Origin: Corinectria fuckeliana
Lineage: Eukaryota > Ascomycota > Sordariomycetes > Hypocreales > Nectriaceae
Length of the DNA: 64,000 nt
NCBI GenBank assembly: GCA_019137255.1
Contig: WPDH01000013.1
Location: forward strand, 389,531 to 453,530
Direction of reading: 5' to 3'
The notes below the pieces were generated by a model. It ran no database searches. It worked only from the letters and a program-made list of their open reading frames with translations, and was not told the DNA's origin. Each line of letters begins with the position of its first letter. Positions within the stretch are counted from its first letter, which is position 1. Positions 10,078 through 20,917 of the stretch are shown piece after piece. Made by a program: the position numbers and the translations under genes.

Positions 10078-13000
10078 TCACCACATAGCCGCCTGGTCCG
10101 CGTCGAACCGCGTCAGTTCCTTTCCCGCGTCCTCCAGATCTTTCTTGGCCTTCATTCGCATGTAAAAGATCGGGCAGTCCTTGCTGCTGCATATCACCTC
10201 GCAGTGCATGCTCCCTTGGCATCGTTGGCACTGGGTCCAGAGTCGCCCGAACCGCACCTCCAGGTCCGACACGCGATCAAGCGTTCTCTTGTACAGCTCC
10301 CCAACACGCGGCGCGCAGTCGGTGCACACCGCCCCCTCCTTCTCCTCCTTACCCGCCAATGGCTTCTTGCACCCCATGCACGTCTGCGTCTTCTTGGCGA
10401 ACTTCATCAGGCCCCCCACCGTGGGAGCCGCAACCGAAATCGTCCGCGTGTGGTCCCCTGTCAGTAGCGACCGTGCCTTGGTCTCCCCGAGAATCGGCTC
10501 GAAAATGCGCCCCAGTGGCTTGGCTAGCTGGTTGTCCAGATAGTAGCGCGTGTCGATGGGCACGTTGTTCTCGAGCACGTAGATGGGATCCTCCGACTTC
10601 TGATAGTTCTTGGCCCCCGCCGCTCCTCGGATCATGACGTAGGCCACTCGGTCACCGAGTCCCGGCGCCGAACCCGCATCGCGCTTCCTCATCCGCTGGG
10701 CCAGCTCAACGTGGGCTTGCTTTGCGGCATAATCATCCTTTGTGAGCGCTTTCGTGATGACCAATTTCGACATGTCGACTTTGTTCTGCAGTAGATCTGC
10801 AATCGTCTCCTTGACATAGCTGGTTGGTCGCCGTTAGCATCAAAACACCATCTCGGACCGTCATCGGAACTTACTCTTGCGCGCCTTGCACGTCTTGCTC
10901 TATCAAGATCATACGCAACACCTTCTCAATCACTGTTTGCACAAGCAGGCAATTGTCTCGCCGCACCGTCTCGATACCCTTCGTGTCCATTTTGTCGTAC
11001 TTCTCCGGCTTCGTCCAGTAGAGTCCCGCATATCGCTTCTTGTTGATGAGCAGGTACGGGAAATACACCTTCTCGAACTCGAGCTTGATGGGTTTGATGA
11101 ACTTGTCCGAAACAAATTTCGATGCTTCTTCGCCCAGCCTCATCGCTTCTTTGAGGTCCTTCGTGCCAAACTTGATCATGACCGAATCAGTGTCACCATA
11201 GATGACTTGAGCGTCGTGTGAGTATCCGTTGGCGATGTTGTATCGCTTTTCCACCTCTTCCTTGGTCCTCTCAATCATCTGTCGTCCGAAACTCGTCGTA
11301 CTGCTAGCGATCGCGAGACAGGGAAGTTTGCCAGTAGTGGCACCCGTCAAACCGTACACACTGTTGGCGCTGATCTTCAAAGCCAGCTGACGACCGTTCA
11401 ACACGGCCTTTTTGAACGGATCCGTCTCGATAGCCAGCTCGCGCTTGGCCTGCTTTCGCGCAGAGAGCAGCTCCTCCAGGATCTGTGCCAGTAGTCCCTT
11501 CCTTTGCTTAGTAGTTACAAAAGCATCGCCGTTTGGGGTAACGATATAGTCCTCGTCTTTCTTGAGACCAAGCGTCTCGATATCCTTCTTGTTCTTCAGA
11601 AGCGTGGTGTAGCAGAGGTTGTGTGCCTGCATGATACTGGGATACAGGGATGCAAAATCAAGCGTGGCAATGGGAACATCGTAGTACCCTCGTGTGGGCT
11701 CGATGACCGTAGCTCCTTCGTATTGTTCATCCGACGCTTCGGATTTCAGGTTGGGAATGACGAGCTTCTGCTCCAGGGCTTTTCTGAACAGCTGACTGAT
11801 GAACTTGATCTGCTGGCCTCGCGACAGCAGGAAGTTGAACGGCACACCCGTAACTCTCGCCATCTCAGTGTAATTTTCCACACACGAAAGCTTTTCCATG
11901 AGTCTCTGCGGGAGGTACGCGTCCTTCAAACAGTACAAAGCCAGGCGTCGTCGTGACTCCGGCGTACCATTGAAGAGTTCCGTAATCATGGTATAATGAA
12001 CATCCTCCTTCTGTTCGCCCAGGAAGTGAGCCGACACAGAATTGAGTGTATAACTGCGGAGATGGTGATCACGCTGAATCAGCTGCAGAAGATCTAGCTG
12101 CAGGCGGCCATCGATATTCGTAGACTTGGTGTCTCGGTTGCCCATTTGTTTGCTTGATAAGTTGATATCCTTCGCCCTGGAGGCAACACTGGGAAGGCGA
12201 GACCAATAGTCGAAGCCAGTGACCTTGAGATGCCTTGCTCGATCCAGCAAGTAGGGAAAATCAAAATTGGCAATGTTGTAACCCGTGATGATATCGGGGT
12301 CAACCTCAACCAGGAAGTCCTTCCACTTTTTCAGCATCTCCTCCTCCTTTTGGAAGGAGATGATCTGCGTTGCTACAATAGAGCTGGTTTCCTGGAGGCA
12401 GAAGACGTTTCGAATAAATGGCTTTTTGTCTCCATATTTGGTGACGACGTTGGCGATTTGGATAACAGAGTCCTGGTTCGCTTCCGGGAAGATTCCTTTC
12501 CTGCCGGCACACTCGATATCGAAGGACAGTGTTCGAAGGGGAGCCATCTTGGACCACTCTCCGACGGGTTTGTGTGCGATGAGGTCGCGATAGCTCACTT
12601 GGGCCTCGATCTGGCAGTTCGACTGTCGATGGTGCTCGGGGACTAGCTTGAAGGTCTTGGCCGGTGCTTCAACCCAGGACATGCCATAGACCTGCAAAAT
12701 CATGAGCTATTGTTCAAGCAGAATCAGGTGGAGAGCCTACCTTGCAATCGACCATGAACCGTAGCACGTATTGGATGTTGTCGTAGGTCTGGATTTCCTG
12801 TCCTCCCGTCTTCCACATGCCCTTCCAATTTGCGTACCCGCTTTGAATCGTCGATCTTACTTTGTGGATGAACTTGGGGTCGGTGATGGTGACTTTGAGA
12901 AACGGCTTAGCCACGTTGCCCTGGAAGCCATAAATGTCCTCCCTCATTGCCAACGCCACCAAGTGGATGGCCGGTTGGTGCTGGGCAACCTGTGTCTCGA

Positions 13001-13499
13001 GATATGCCTTGAATGCAGCACAATCTTTGGGCTGGAAACCAATCGGAGCAGGGACGTATAGGTAGTGCTTGAAGTCCGTGACATGCAGCATGACCGAGTT
13101 TCCCGCATCGTTGACACCGAAGAGTTTGACGGTGGCCCTGCCACCGTCAAAAGTACCCTCCTCGGCCGAGATGGACTGAAAGCATAGGCTATCGCGCTCA
13201 GGGACGAAGTCGACAACGGGCGGCCGTGCCCAGGCCTGATCTTTCTCTGTGTTGTTCTGCTTCAGGTTGGAGATGTCCTGGCTCAGTTTCTCGAGGACCT
13301 CCAGCTCAAAGGTGCTCTTGGGCTGGCTAGAGGCGAGCTTGGATCGGGGATCATTCTGGGAGCTGGTGAATCGGCGGGCCGGTGATGAGGAGAAGGACTC
13401 GACCTTGCGCTTCTTGGTCGAGCCGGGCGTCGAGGAGAGGTTCTGGCGGGTGAGGGACTCGCCCAGCACCCGCTTCTGGGGGAGGATGACGCTTGCCAT
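10078..13499 (-). CDS. POL3: DNA polymerase delta catalytic subunit (B-family polymerase)
   Basis: This is the lagging-strand replicative polymerase with 3'-5' proofreading. Three exons (12741-13499, 10875-12691, 10078-10819) separated by 49- and 55-nt introns give 1105 residues; yeast Pol3 has 1097. Exonuclease motif I is LSFDIEC (Asp311, Glu313), Exo II is NIANFDFPYLLD and Exo III is YCLKDAYLP. The polymerase motifs are DFASLYPSIMQAHNLC (A), KISANSVYGLTGA (B) and YGDTDSV (C). The C-terminus has two cysteine clusters: CysA (CMGC...CTDC), used for PCNA interaction, and CysB (CQRC...CSSKDC), which in this family binds a 4Fe-4S cluster and the B-subunit. The basic N-terminus after the ATG holds STKKRKVE, a likely nuclear localisation signal. 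All catalytic residues are present. Confidence 0.98.
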
Positions 13500-14027
13500 G
13501 GCGTAGATGGCTTACGCTGTGAATCGGAGGATAGAGGAGAGGAGAAAGGGTAACAGTGGTGAGAATAATTAGAGCTGGACCGTCATGAAGGAAGGGTTGA
13601 AAAGGAGACGGATTGTTGTTTGTTGACTTTGACTTTGGCTCTGGGGCAATTCTGCACAAGATCCTGGAAAGGATGAAATGTACCACACGACTTTAATTGA
13701 TCCGCACCGCGTAAACGCGACTTCCTCGACCGTGACGTGACTGCCCCACCTGGTCGTTAATCGCTGACACGTGAGTTGGCGCGACTAATCTTGCCTGAGG
13801 CAGCAACGGCGATTAGCCCCCACCACTAAAGGAAGCAAGCACTTAATTAAACGTTCATTCTGAGGCACAATCAGCATCGCCAAGATCATGTGAGAAATAT
13901 TGGACTCTGTAAGTTTTAAACGTTCTCTAAGCTACTCAATTATCCGGGCTCTTCTTGAGCCCAGCGCTACAGCAGCGGCTGATACAAAGCCAAGCGCTTT
14001 CAGAGAAAGAAAGAGACAGGATGCTTG
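13500..14027. other. POL3 upstream region
   Basis: No gene is visible. This is the 5' flank of POL3. It contains a pair of inverted ACGCG cores listed separately, a CACGTG-type E-box near 13769, and A/G-rich leader sequence close to the start codon. Confidence 0.5.
13708..13719. promoter_or_regulatory. candidate MBF-type (MCB) cell-cycle site upstream of POL3
   Basis: Two ACGCG cores lie on opposite strands within 12 bases (CGCGT at 13708-13712, ACGCG at 13715-13719), about 210 nt before the POL3 ATG. ACGCG is the core bound by MBF-type (Swi6/Mbp1) regulators that drive S-phase genes in fungi. Binding is inferred from the motif and the gene's role; a 5-mer alone is weak evidence. Confidence 0.35.
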
Positions 14028-14426
14028 TCAAAAGAGTTCGATTCGAGTAAGTCGAGTGCCATGCCAGAAGCTGTCATCATATGGGTACCGCCACGCCTCG
14101 TTCTTGCTCTGGGTGCTCTTAAATTCAGGACCAGAATAATAACGAAGGGTAATTCGTAAATCGCCTCCCTTGGGGGCGGCCTTGGACTCGTCGGGGGTGC
14201 TGTTCCAGTCCATGCTGAACCGAGCATTCTGGATGTCGTACACGACGCTATCGATTCTGGCGCTTACGGCAATCTTCGCAGCTAAGCACGACGTTTCAGA
14301 TGGTATAAAGCCGTATAAGAGGAGAGCGCGTAAGATTTTGTGATCCTGGCGCTTAACCACGTCGCTAATAGCATCCATATGAATGACCTTCTCATCGTGA
14401 GAAACGGGCTGAGGGACGGGACCCAT
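14028..14426 (-). CDS. hypothetical protein, 132 aa, unrecognised
   Basis: An ATG-started open frame of 132 residues with balanced amino-acid composition. It has no signal peptide and no clear membrane segment; a short hydrophobic patch (ALLLYGF) occurs near residue 35. The C-terminal part is rich in aromatic and charged residues (LRYYSGPEF, YPYDDSFWHGTRL), which looks more protein-like than the random frames nearby. I do not recognise a family. It lies upstream of POL3 in the same direction, about 530 nt away. It could be a small lineage-specific protein, the last exon of a larger gene, or chance. Confidence 0.35.
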   Translation of the reverse strand: MGPVPQPVSHDEKVIHMDAISDVVKRQDHKILRALLLYGFIPSETSCLAAKIAVSARIDSVVYDIQNARFSMDWNSTPDESKAAPKGGDLRITLRYYSGPEFKSTQSKNEAWRYPYDDSFWHGTRLTRIELF

Positions 14427-16246
14427 TTGTTGGAGGATCTATTGCACGTCTCCCAAATTCCCTAACGAACATGCAAGTTAGAGGCGTAGTACAAGCGAGC
14501 GACAAGTAGCCAACGTGCGAAATGCTATACGAGCGCGTCAGGCGGCAGAGGGGTCCAATATGGATGACATCTTAGTGGCAGTGGCAGTGTAAGCGAAGGT
14601 GCGTTTGTGGTGTGGTTGTATGGTTGTGTTGGTGCAGGGGACTGCGAGCCCATATATTTATATTTTATCGCATCTTATGAACCGCTGCACTACATAAGTG
14701 CTTCTGGGAGTTCTCAACTTATTTTTGGTTATTGGTTGTTAGTCGTTAGTCCTCAGTTTATCCTGCAGACCCTCACGCCCAGTCTTGGCACAATACTCAA
14801 CTTCTCTTAGTACAATACCAGAGATCCAGCTTCCATGCCGTCCCGACAGACGGCAGCTCTGCCATAGAATGGAGACTGTACTTGAAGTCCATCGACGACA
14901 ATGCAATCGCTACCAAAGACTTGTGTGACTGCACCATTCTCCTCGTCCCCTCCTCGTCCATCTGCATCATAATTCATGTCTAGGAGAGACGTGCAGTGAC
15001 AGGTCGCACGTTACTTGTATCTATCAATACATACACAACACTGTGGTGTATATCTTTCACACGCCATGTGTCAACTATCTTACCACAGATGGACTTTTAC
15101 CAGATTACTTCCCTCATTGTGGACCGGCCAGCTTGAGACCCTCGAAGTAACATACTTCCCCTCCAACTCAAATACCGTGACTTACACGGCCAACCCTAGG
15201 CAGCACCTCGATATTCTCAACCACGACTATAGGTAGCAGCATCGGTAGTCTCAACAACGACGACAGCAGGCGCGGTGTCAGGGTGGAGTATCAAATCGCT
15301 ACGTCCAACCTACTAGATAGTATCTTAGCATGCCCGGGACTTCAGCTCCCACTTGCACCAAGTCAAATCAAGTCAGTATTTTTGCAGTGCTCCCACAGGT
15401 ACAAAGAAATCAGAATAAGCGAAATAGTCCAGTCAACACTCAGACATCCATTCTAAACGCATCAGCATCCCTCTCGGAATGCTCAGCTAAGCCATGCATA
15501 TAAAGGATTTCATCATGAAGGTCACGCAACGACGCAACGACCAAGAGACAAAGAAAAGAGCAGCTCACCCAGGAGCTTCCCTTGACAGCAGGTTTCTGGC
15601 GAGTTGGACAACGCAGAGTGTTTGTACTTAAGTAAATGGTAGTCAAGATGAGAAATTGTACGTGCTGCATTACCAGTTCTAGACAGGTGCGCCGTCATTG
15701 GCATCACCCGTTGCTCATCGACCACGCCAACACAGAGCGAAGACACAAGAAACAGAAAACAAGGACATATCAAGAATTACTTATGATACTGCCAAGCACT
15801 TGGCGATTATGGCAACAGTCAACCCCTTTAGTCATGCAGCTGCAACCAGCAAATCTGCGGGATATGGCATGACTTTGTGTTGCGTCAACAAAGGCCAAGA
15901 GCTGCATTCTCATGTAATGGAATCTCCCCATGTGACCCTGGGGTTACTCAGAGTACCTCTGACCACCGGCTCCATGCCGGGACGTTCCATAAACCCCACC
16001 TGTTAACGTAAAACCACGCCTTGGGCCCGATTCTATACAATCATGGCTTCGTTAAAAATATAGCCTGGGTCGACATCCAACGTAGATCTTGTACAGCGAC
16101 CATTCGAGGTCTTCAACGCCGACGCTATGCAATTTGACAGGCCCTTCCCTCCCTGAGCGTTCCTACCCAGAAGACTCTTCGTGTTCTTTGAGCATTATAT
16201 GTTCGACTCGATATTCATCCGGATAAATCCCATGCAGATTTCAGTT
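14427..16246. other. 1.8 kb intergenic region
   Basis: Only short frames of fewer than about 100 codons occur, with no recognisable domain. The right end is the 3' flank of the rhomboid gene. Confidence 0.5.
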
Positions 16247-17963
16247 TTAAGACGACTGGAGCGTTCCAAGTTCACACCAATTATTGACAGGCTGGTGACA
16301 TGTTAGCTTAAGAGCCTGCTTTCATGCCAATATGGATGATACTCACTATACAGCTGAGATACTTGCACCATTTGCAAGTGCTGTGGGTGTACTTGTAGAA
16401 GTTGTTGAGAAGAACAATGAAGACGATGATGATCATGATGAGCATGCCGGCTCGGACGAGCCACCAGACCCACCAAAGGGGCTTACGTCCCTTGAAGAAA
16501 CCAACAGGGTTCTTGAAAAAGTGAGGAGGGGTCACAGTGGTGCTGGGCGAAACTGCAGTGTAAGAGAGGTCCTCGCCTATCTTCCGTCTCAGAGAGTTGG
16601 GCGAATGGAGAACACATACGCCAAGAGCAATGCCCATCAAAAAGCCGCCAATGTGGGAGAAATTGTCCAAACCAGGCAAAAGTCCCAGGACAAAGGAAAT
16701 GATCATGTCAACAAGGACGAACATCAGGTCCTTGATGGGGCTCTTGCGCTCCTTCCACGAATAAAGCAGGTCGAGGAGTGTCAAGGCGATAATTCCAAAC
16801 AACGAGCCAGAGGCACCAGTCGAGGCAATCAAGGGAGCGGCGTAGTTGCCACCCATGACGAAGCCGAAGATGCCAGCGCTCATGTAGACCAGGAGGAACC
16901 GAATAGACCCAATTGCCATTTCCATTTCCTTGGCGAGGGTGAGTTGCATCAAAAGGTTGAAACCAATGTGAATGAGACCAGCATGCAAAAAAATCGGGAT
17001 GATGAAGCGGTACCACTGGTTGGGCTCTGGGCTCTGGTCGCCATCGCCGTTGAACTTAGGGTTGGGTACCGACTTGCCAAAGCCGCAGAGTGTCTTGAGG
17101 TCGCATGTATCGTCGTTGCTGGTCGCGTTCGGGCAGAGGAAAAGAAGCTCGGTTTTGGAATCTTGGATTCCTTGGACGTTGTGCATACAAGGCGGGTAAC
17201 GGGCACCCATGTTAATAAGAACCTGGGTCGACGGGCCGATCATCGGGTTGAATGAGGGCTTGATCATGATAGGGGAACCAGTCAGGATACCTGAGAATTA
17301 GTCAGTAGAAGTTCACAAGGGCGCCGAATGACAGCCTAGGAGTATGAACGAACCGTTCCTAGCGATTTCGCCGATGAAAACACCGACCTGGACGAGGGAG
17401 AAAATGTAAACGACCCATGGGATACGCTTTTTGTTGGCGCCCATCATTCCCAGCTCGCCGAGTCCGAATTTGCCCTTCATCTTGTCCTTTTTAGCCCGTC
17501 TACTTCCACCTGGTCTGTCGTAGATGTGATCATCCATCTCCACGTCCTTCCCAGGCCGGTCTTGTAAGGGAATGTCCTCTTGGCCATGTACGGGTCGATC
17601 TTGTGGTACGCCGCCATAGTAGCCCGTGTCTTGTTGGTAGTATCCCTGCTGGCCGATGTCGCCGAAGGCGGCTGGGGACGGCTTTTGGCTGTTCATTGGA
17701 TATACGTGGTCGTCGAAGACTGACTCAAAGGGAGAGTGGTCGGGGCGGCCGTTGCCAGGCTGTTCGTTCACGGGGCTACCGTGGGTGTTGCCGAGATGTG
17801 TCGTGTCGTAAGAGGTGCCTTGGGGAGGATACGACGCAGCAGAGTAGGGAGGTGCGGGAGTCGAGGACGGCGATGGCGTGTTGGCGGATTGATGGTAAGG
17901 GGATGGAGTCGTGGTAGGGAAGGGGACCTGTTGTTGGCCGTGATAGTAGTCGTGAGAGGCCAT
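16247..17963 (-). CDS. rhomboid family intramembrane serine protease
   Basis: Rhomboids cleave transmembrane substrates within the bilayer using a Ser-His dyad. Three exons (17354-17963, 16347-17290, 16247-16291) with 63- and 55-nt introns give 532 residues. The last exon is only 45 nt and adds PVNNWCELGTLQSS, completing the typical C-terminus after CKWCKYLSC. The first 165 residues are Pro/Ser/Gln/Tyr-rich and disordered, followed by a basic patch and the first membrane segment (WVVYIFSLVQVGVFIGEIA). The catalytic Ser364 is in GASGSLFG and His416 in FSHIGGFLMG. The HAGLIHIGFNLLMQ helix carries the upstream conserved His and Asn. A last membrane helix lies near residues 478-500. It resembles the large cytosolic-N-terminus rhomboids of fungi; substrate and organelle are unknown. 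Confidence 0.93.
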
Positions 17964-20359
17964 CGTGTTGGAGGAAGGGGTGAGCTGGATGGTATCCGTA
18001 TAGAGACGAGGAAATCGCCAGGGCAGGGGAAGAAAAGGGGAAAACGGCCGATGGTGTTAAGACCTGGCCCGGAGGCGTTTAGCTCGTTGAGGACAGCAAG
18101 AACAGCCTGAGCAAAGGTTCGCTACCGCTCGAGACGTGGGTGTTGTCGAAGGATGTATAAAAGAGGAAGAAGACGCGGGAAAAGAAGGCGCCGAATGGCT
18201 GTTGGAAGTTTGGAAGGAGGTGAAGAGGTGCAGCTGTGGATTATGGTAGTTGACTGTAGGGGAGGCAAGGTTCCGTAAAGCAGCCTTAAGGTGGAGGCGC
18301 AGGGCCTGTTGGTACCTGTACTAGGTGACGTTGGCCCCGGAACGAGGCAGCTTTTGGCCTGTCGCAGCGCGGCGGATCGGCGTCTAGCAGCGTTGGCGAC
18401 GCGTTGGAATTGCGGGCCCTCGGACAGCCCCGTCGTACTTTGATGAATGTGCTTTGGCCTGGTGGTCGGTCGTAGTAGCAACCTGGCAAGGGAGAGACGG
18501 AGGAGGGAGGGAGAGAAGAAAAGGGAGAAGAGAGGGAAGAAAATAAGAAGAGGAAAGAAAAGTAAAATGAAAATGAAAATATATCCAGGCTCGACTAATT
18601 AAAGCAACCCGCTCAGTTTCTCTATTTCCTCACGAAAAGCTCTCTTCATTTGCCTCTCCTCTGCCGGGTCTTGTTGGTCCCGTCTCTGCTGACTGCTGAC
18701 TTGTTGGTGCAGCACGGTGACGTACAGTACCGGGGCAGTGCTGGACCAGAGCCCCAGAGCCAGCCGATGGGAGCCCGAATGGGCTTAGCGACCTTGGCAT
18801 CTGTTCCAGTTTTAGAACCTCACGCTGTCCCGTGTAATACGGTATTTACTTCGTACATATTAGTGAGTATACGTATTCCTGTGCCTCAGCCCTCAAATGT
18901 CCACTGGTCACCTCCACTCCAGCTCGTCATGAGCCAGACGACCGACGTGCTTGCTGTTGGCTCCCCCAGTCATCGTGATCGAACTCATACATTGCCACAG
19001 TCCTGCGGAGATTGAACGAGCCTTCAGTTCTGCTTTCGCAAGCTTCCCCACTCTCAACCTCTCAACCTCAGCACGCCATGACGCATCTCGCAGGATGCAG
19101 TCCCCTGCCAGCGTAGGATTACCATCGGAACGTCACTGCACGTCTGCATCGGCATAGGCTGCTGGAGAGGCTTCGTAAATATCTTCTATGAACTACAGCT
19201 CATTGCTCGTCGGAGGGGTGAAACAAAGAATACACACACATTAATCATCAAGTTACTCCTGTTACTGCGCCTTCCTTGGTCTGCCAGCCTCCCGCAGAAA
19301 TTCACGCCTAAAACGTTCCAGATGATCCCCCGGTCATAGTTAACCCCTTCGCTAGCCCCCATCCACACACGACGACACGTCCTGATCCCTCTGCGACCTA
19401 CGATGTAGCATCGTTTCGTACTTTGGTCACAGATGTTGGGCACAAACACTAAACTAATTTGCTTGGCTTAACCTCTCCTCTGTCCCCTGGAACCCCAGCT
19501 AGAGTCTGTTCTTTTCCATTCTAACAACCCACAAAGCTAGTCTAGAGTTCAAATCGACCTGAGGTGTGCGCGGGTGGCTGAAGCTGACCACAGCCTTGGG
19601 ACCGGCACTAGAACGCAGCCACGCCCGCGCTGACGAATACACCCGGTAATCAGATCCCGAAGTTCGTCTGCTTCCGTGCCGACTTGCCGCACTTCGAAGT
19701 ACGTACGAAGTGACTGCCACCGACGCGTACCAAGCGATACTGCTAGTGAGTCCTTTGTTAACCATAGCTACGCTTTCCATGGGATTTTCGGCACTGTTGT
19801 GCGGGACTTTTCATCCGATTGTATCTTAGCCACCCCGTCCAGCATTTCGTCTACGTCCAAAGTACTTCCTTCGTCCGAAACACATCATGCTCTGCTACTA
19901 GTAGCCCCCGTCTTGCCATGGTTACCACCAGAAGTCGATCAAGCAGCCACGCGATTAATTCAGACAAGGCTTCATCTTGCGATCATTAGTAAAGGTTCTA
20001 TAGACTGCGACGACGACATGGCTCGTGCAAAGAAATGCAAGCCAAATCATCAAACCAAGTCGCAACCACGACAGAGGATACTCTAGTAGGCGCCTAGATA
20101 TCCGGGTAGAAAAGTCATCAGGGAGCTGGCTTCATCAAATATAAGTACAGATTTTGTTCTTCCTTCTTGATACATTTCCAGCAGCGGCATTCTGACGACG
20201 CCTTCTTTCCCGTCGACCTTGAGTCGTTGCTTCGTCTTCCGCCATTCTTTCGTAAATATGGTACAGGCGATTGTTGCACACATCGCATCTTGGCCCCCTT
20301 CCCAGGCGCATATCTCTCTGTCGGGGATTTTTTGTTCTTCCTCGCAGTTCCGCCGCAGC
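17964..20359. other. 2.4 kb intergenic region upstream of the rhomboid gene
   Basis: No gene recognised. The part nearest 17964 is the rhomboid leader. A purine-rich tract (GGAGGGAGGGAGAGAAG type) spans about 18490-18590. The right end is the 3' flank of the small membrane protein gene. Confidence 0.5.
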
Positions 20360-20917
20360 TCACTTGCTCTCCTTTGACGCGGGGTCGTCGCTTGAGCTCG
20401 CCTGGCCATCCCGCTTCTTCGCACCGCTACCCCAGTTGCCGTTCCACACATCCGAGACCTGCTCCATGATGATGTCCCCGAAGCCCTTGCCCTCCTCGAA
20501 CTTCTTGCGGTGCTCCTCCGCACGCTTCTCCCGCCAGTTCTCCTCCTCGCCGCCCATCCACGTGTCGTTGAGCACCTTGACGATCCCTTGCTTTTCATCG
20601 GCCTCCCTCTTCTTCTCCGCCGCCTCGCGCTCGCGGTGTTCCCGCAGAAGCTGCTGTGTGCGCTTGGCACCGTCGGGGAGCTCCGTGCCGACGATCGAGC
20701 CCACGCGGCTGCCGAACCGCCCGTAGATGGATTGGCCCGTGTATTCGTAGGCTAGCTGGTTGGTGGACAGGGAGAAGGCGCCGGCAAGGACGAAGAATCG
20801 GATGTCCATCTTGCGCGGCGGCATCGCCATCACGATGGGCGCAATGATGGCGCCAGCGATGGCGGAGTTGTGGATGAAGGCATTGCGCGGCGGCAACGGG
20901 TGCTCGTCTTGCGACAT
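20360..20917 (-). CDS. small conserved fungal membrane protein, 185 aa
   Basis: I start this at the ATG at 20917 (MSQDEHPLPPRNAF) because that begins the conserved part; an in-frame ATG 69 codons upstream adds only basic, leader-like sequence. Two hydrophobic segments fall at about residues 16-32 (AIAGAIIAPIVMAM) and 38-55, separated by PPRKMD. A motif LAYEYTGQSIYGRFG follows. The C-terminal 100 residues are highly charged, with a Glu/Arg/Lys-rich helix that may form a coiled coil (REHREREAAEKKREADEK). Similar small proteins in filamentous fungi are, as I recall, often labelled rhomboid-family membrane protein. No GxSG or catalytic His is present here, so protease activity is not supported. 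Function unknown. Confidence 0.7.
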   Translation of the reverse strand: MSQDEHPLPPRNAFIHNSAIAGAIIAPIVMAMPPRKMDIRFFVLAGAFSLSTNQLAYEYTGQSIYGRFGSRVGSIVGTELPDGAKRTQQLLREHREREAAEKKREADEKQGIVKVLNDTWMGGEEENWREKRAEEHRKKFEEGKGFGDIIMEQVSDVWNGNWGSGAKKRDGQASSSDDPASKESK

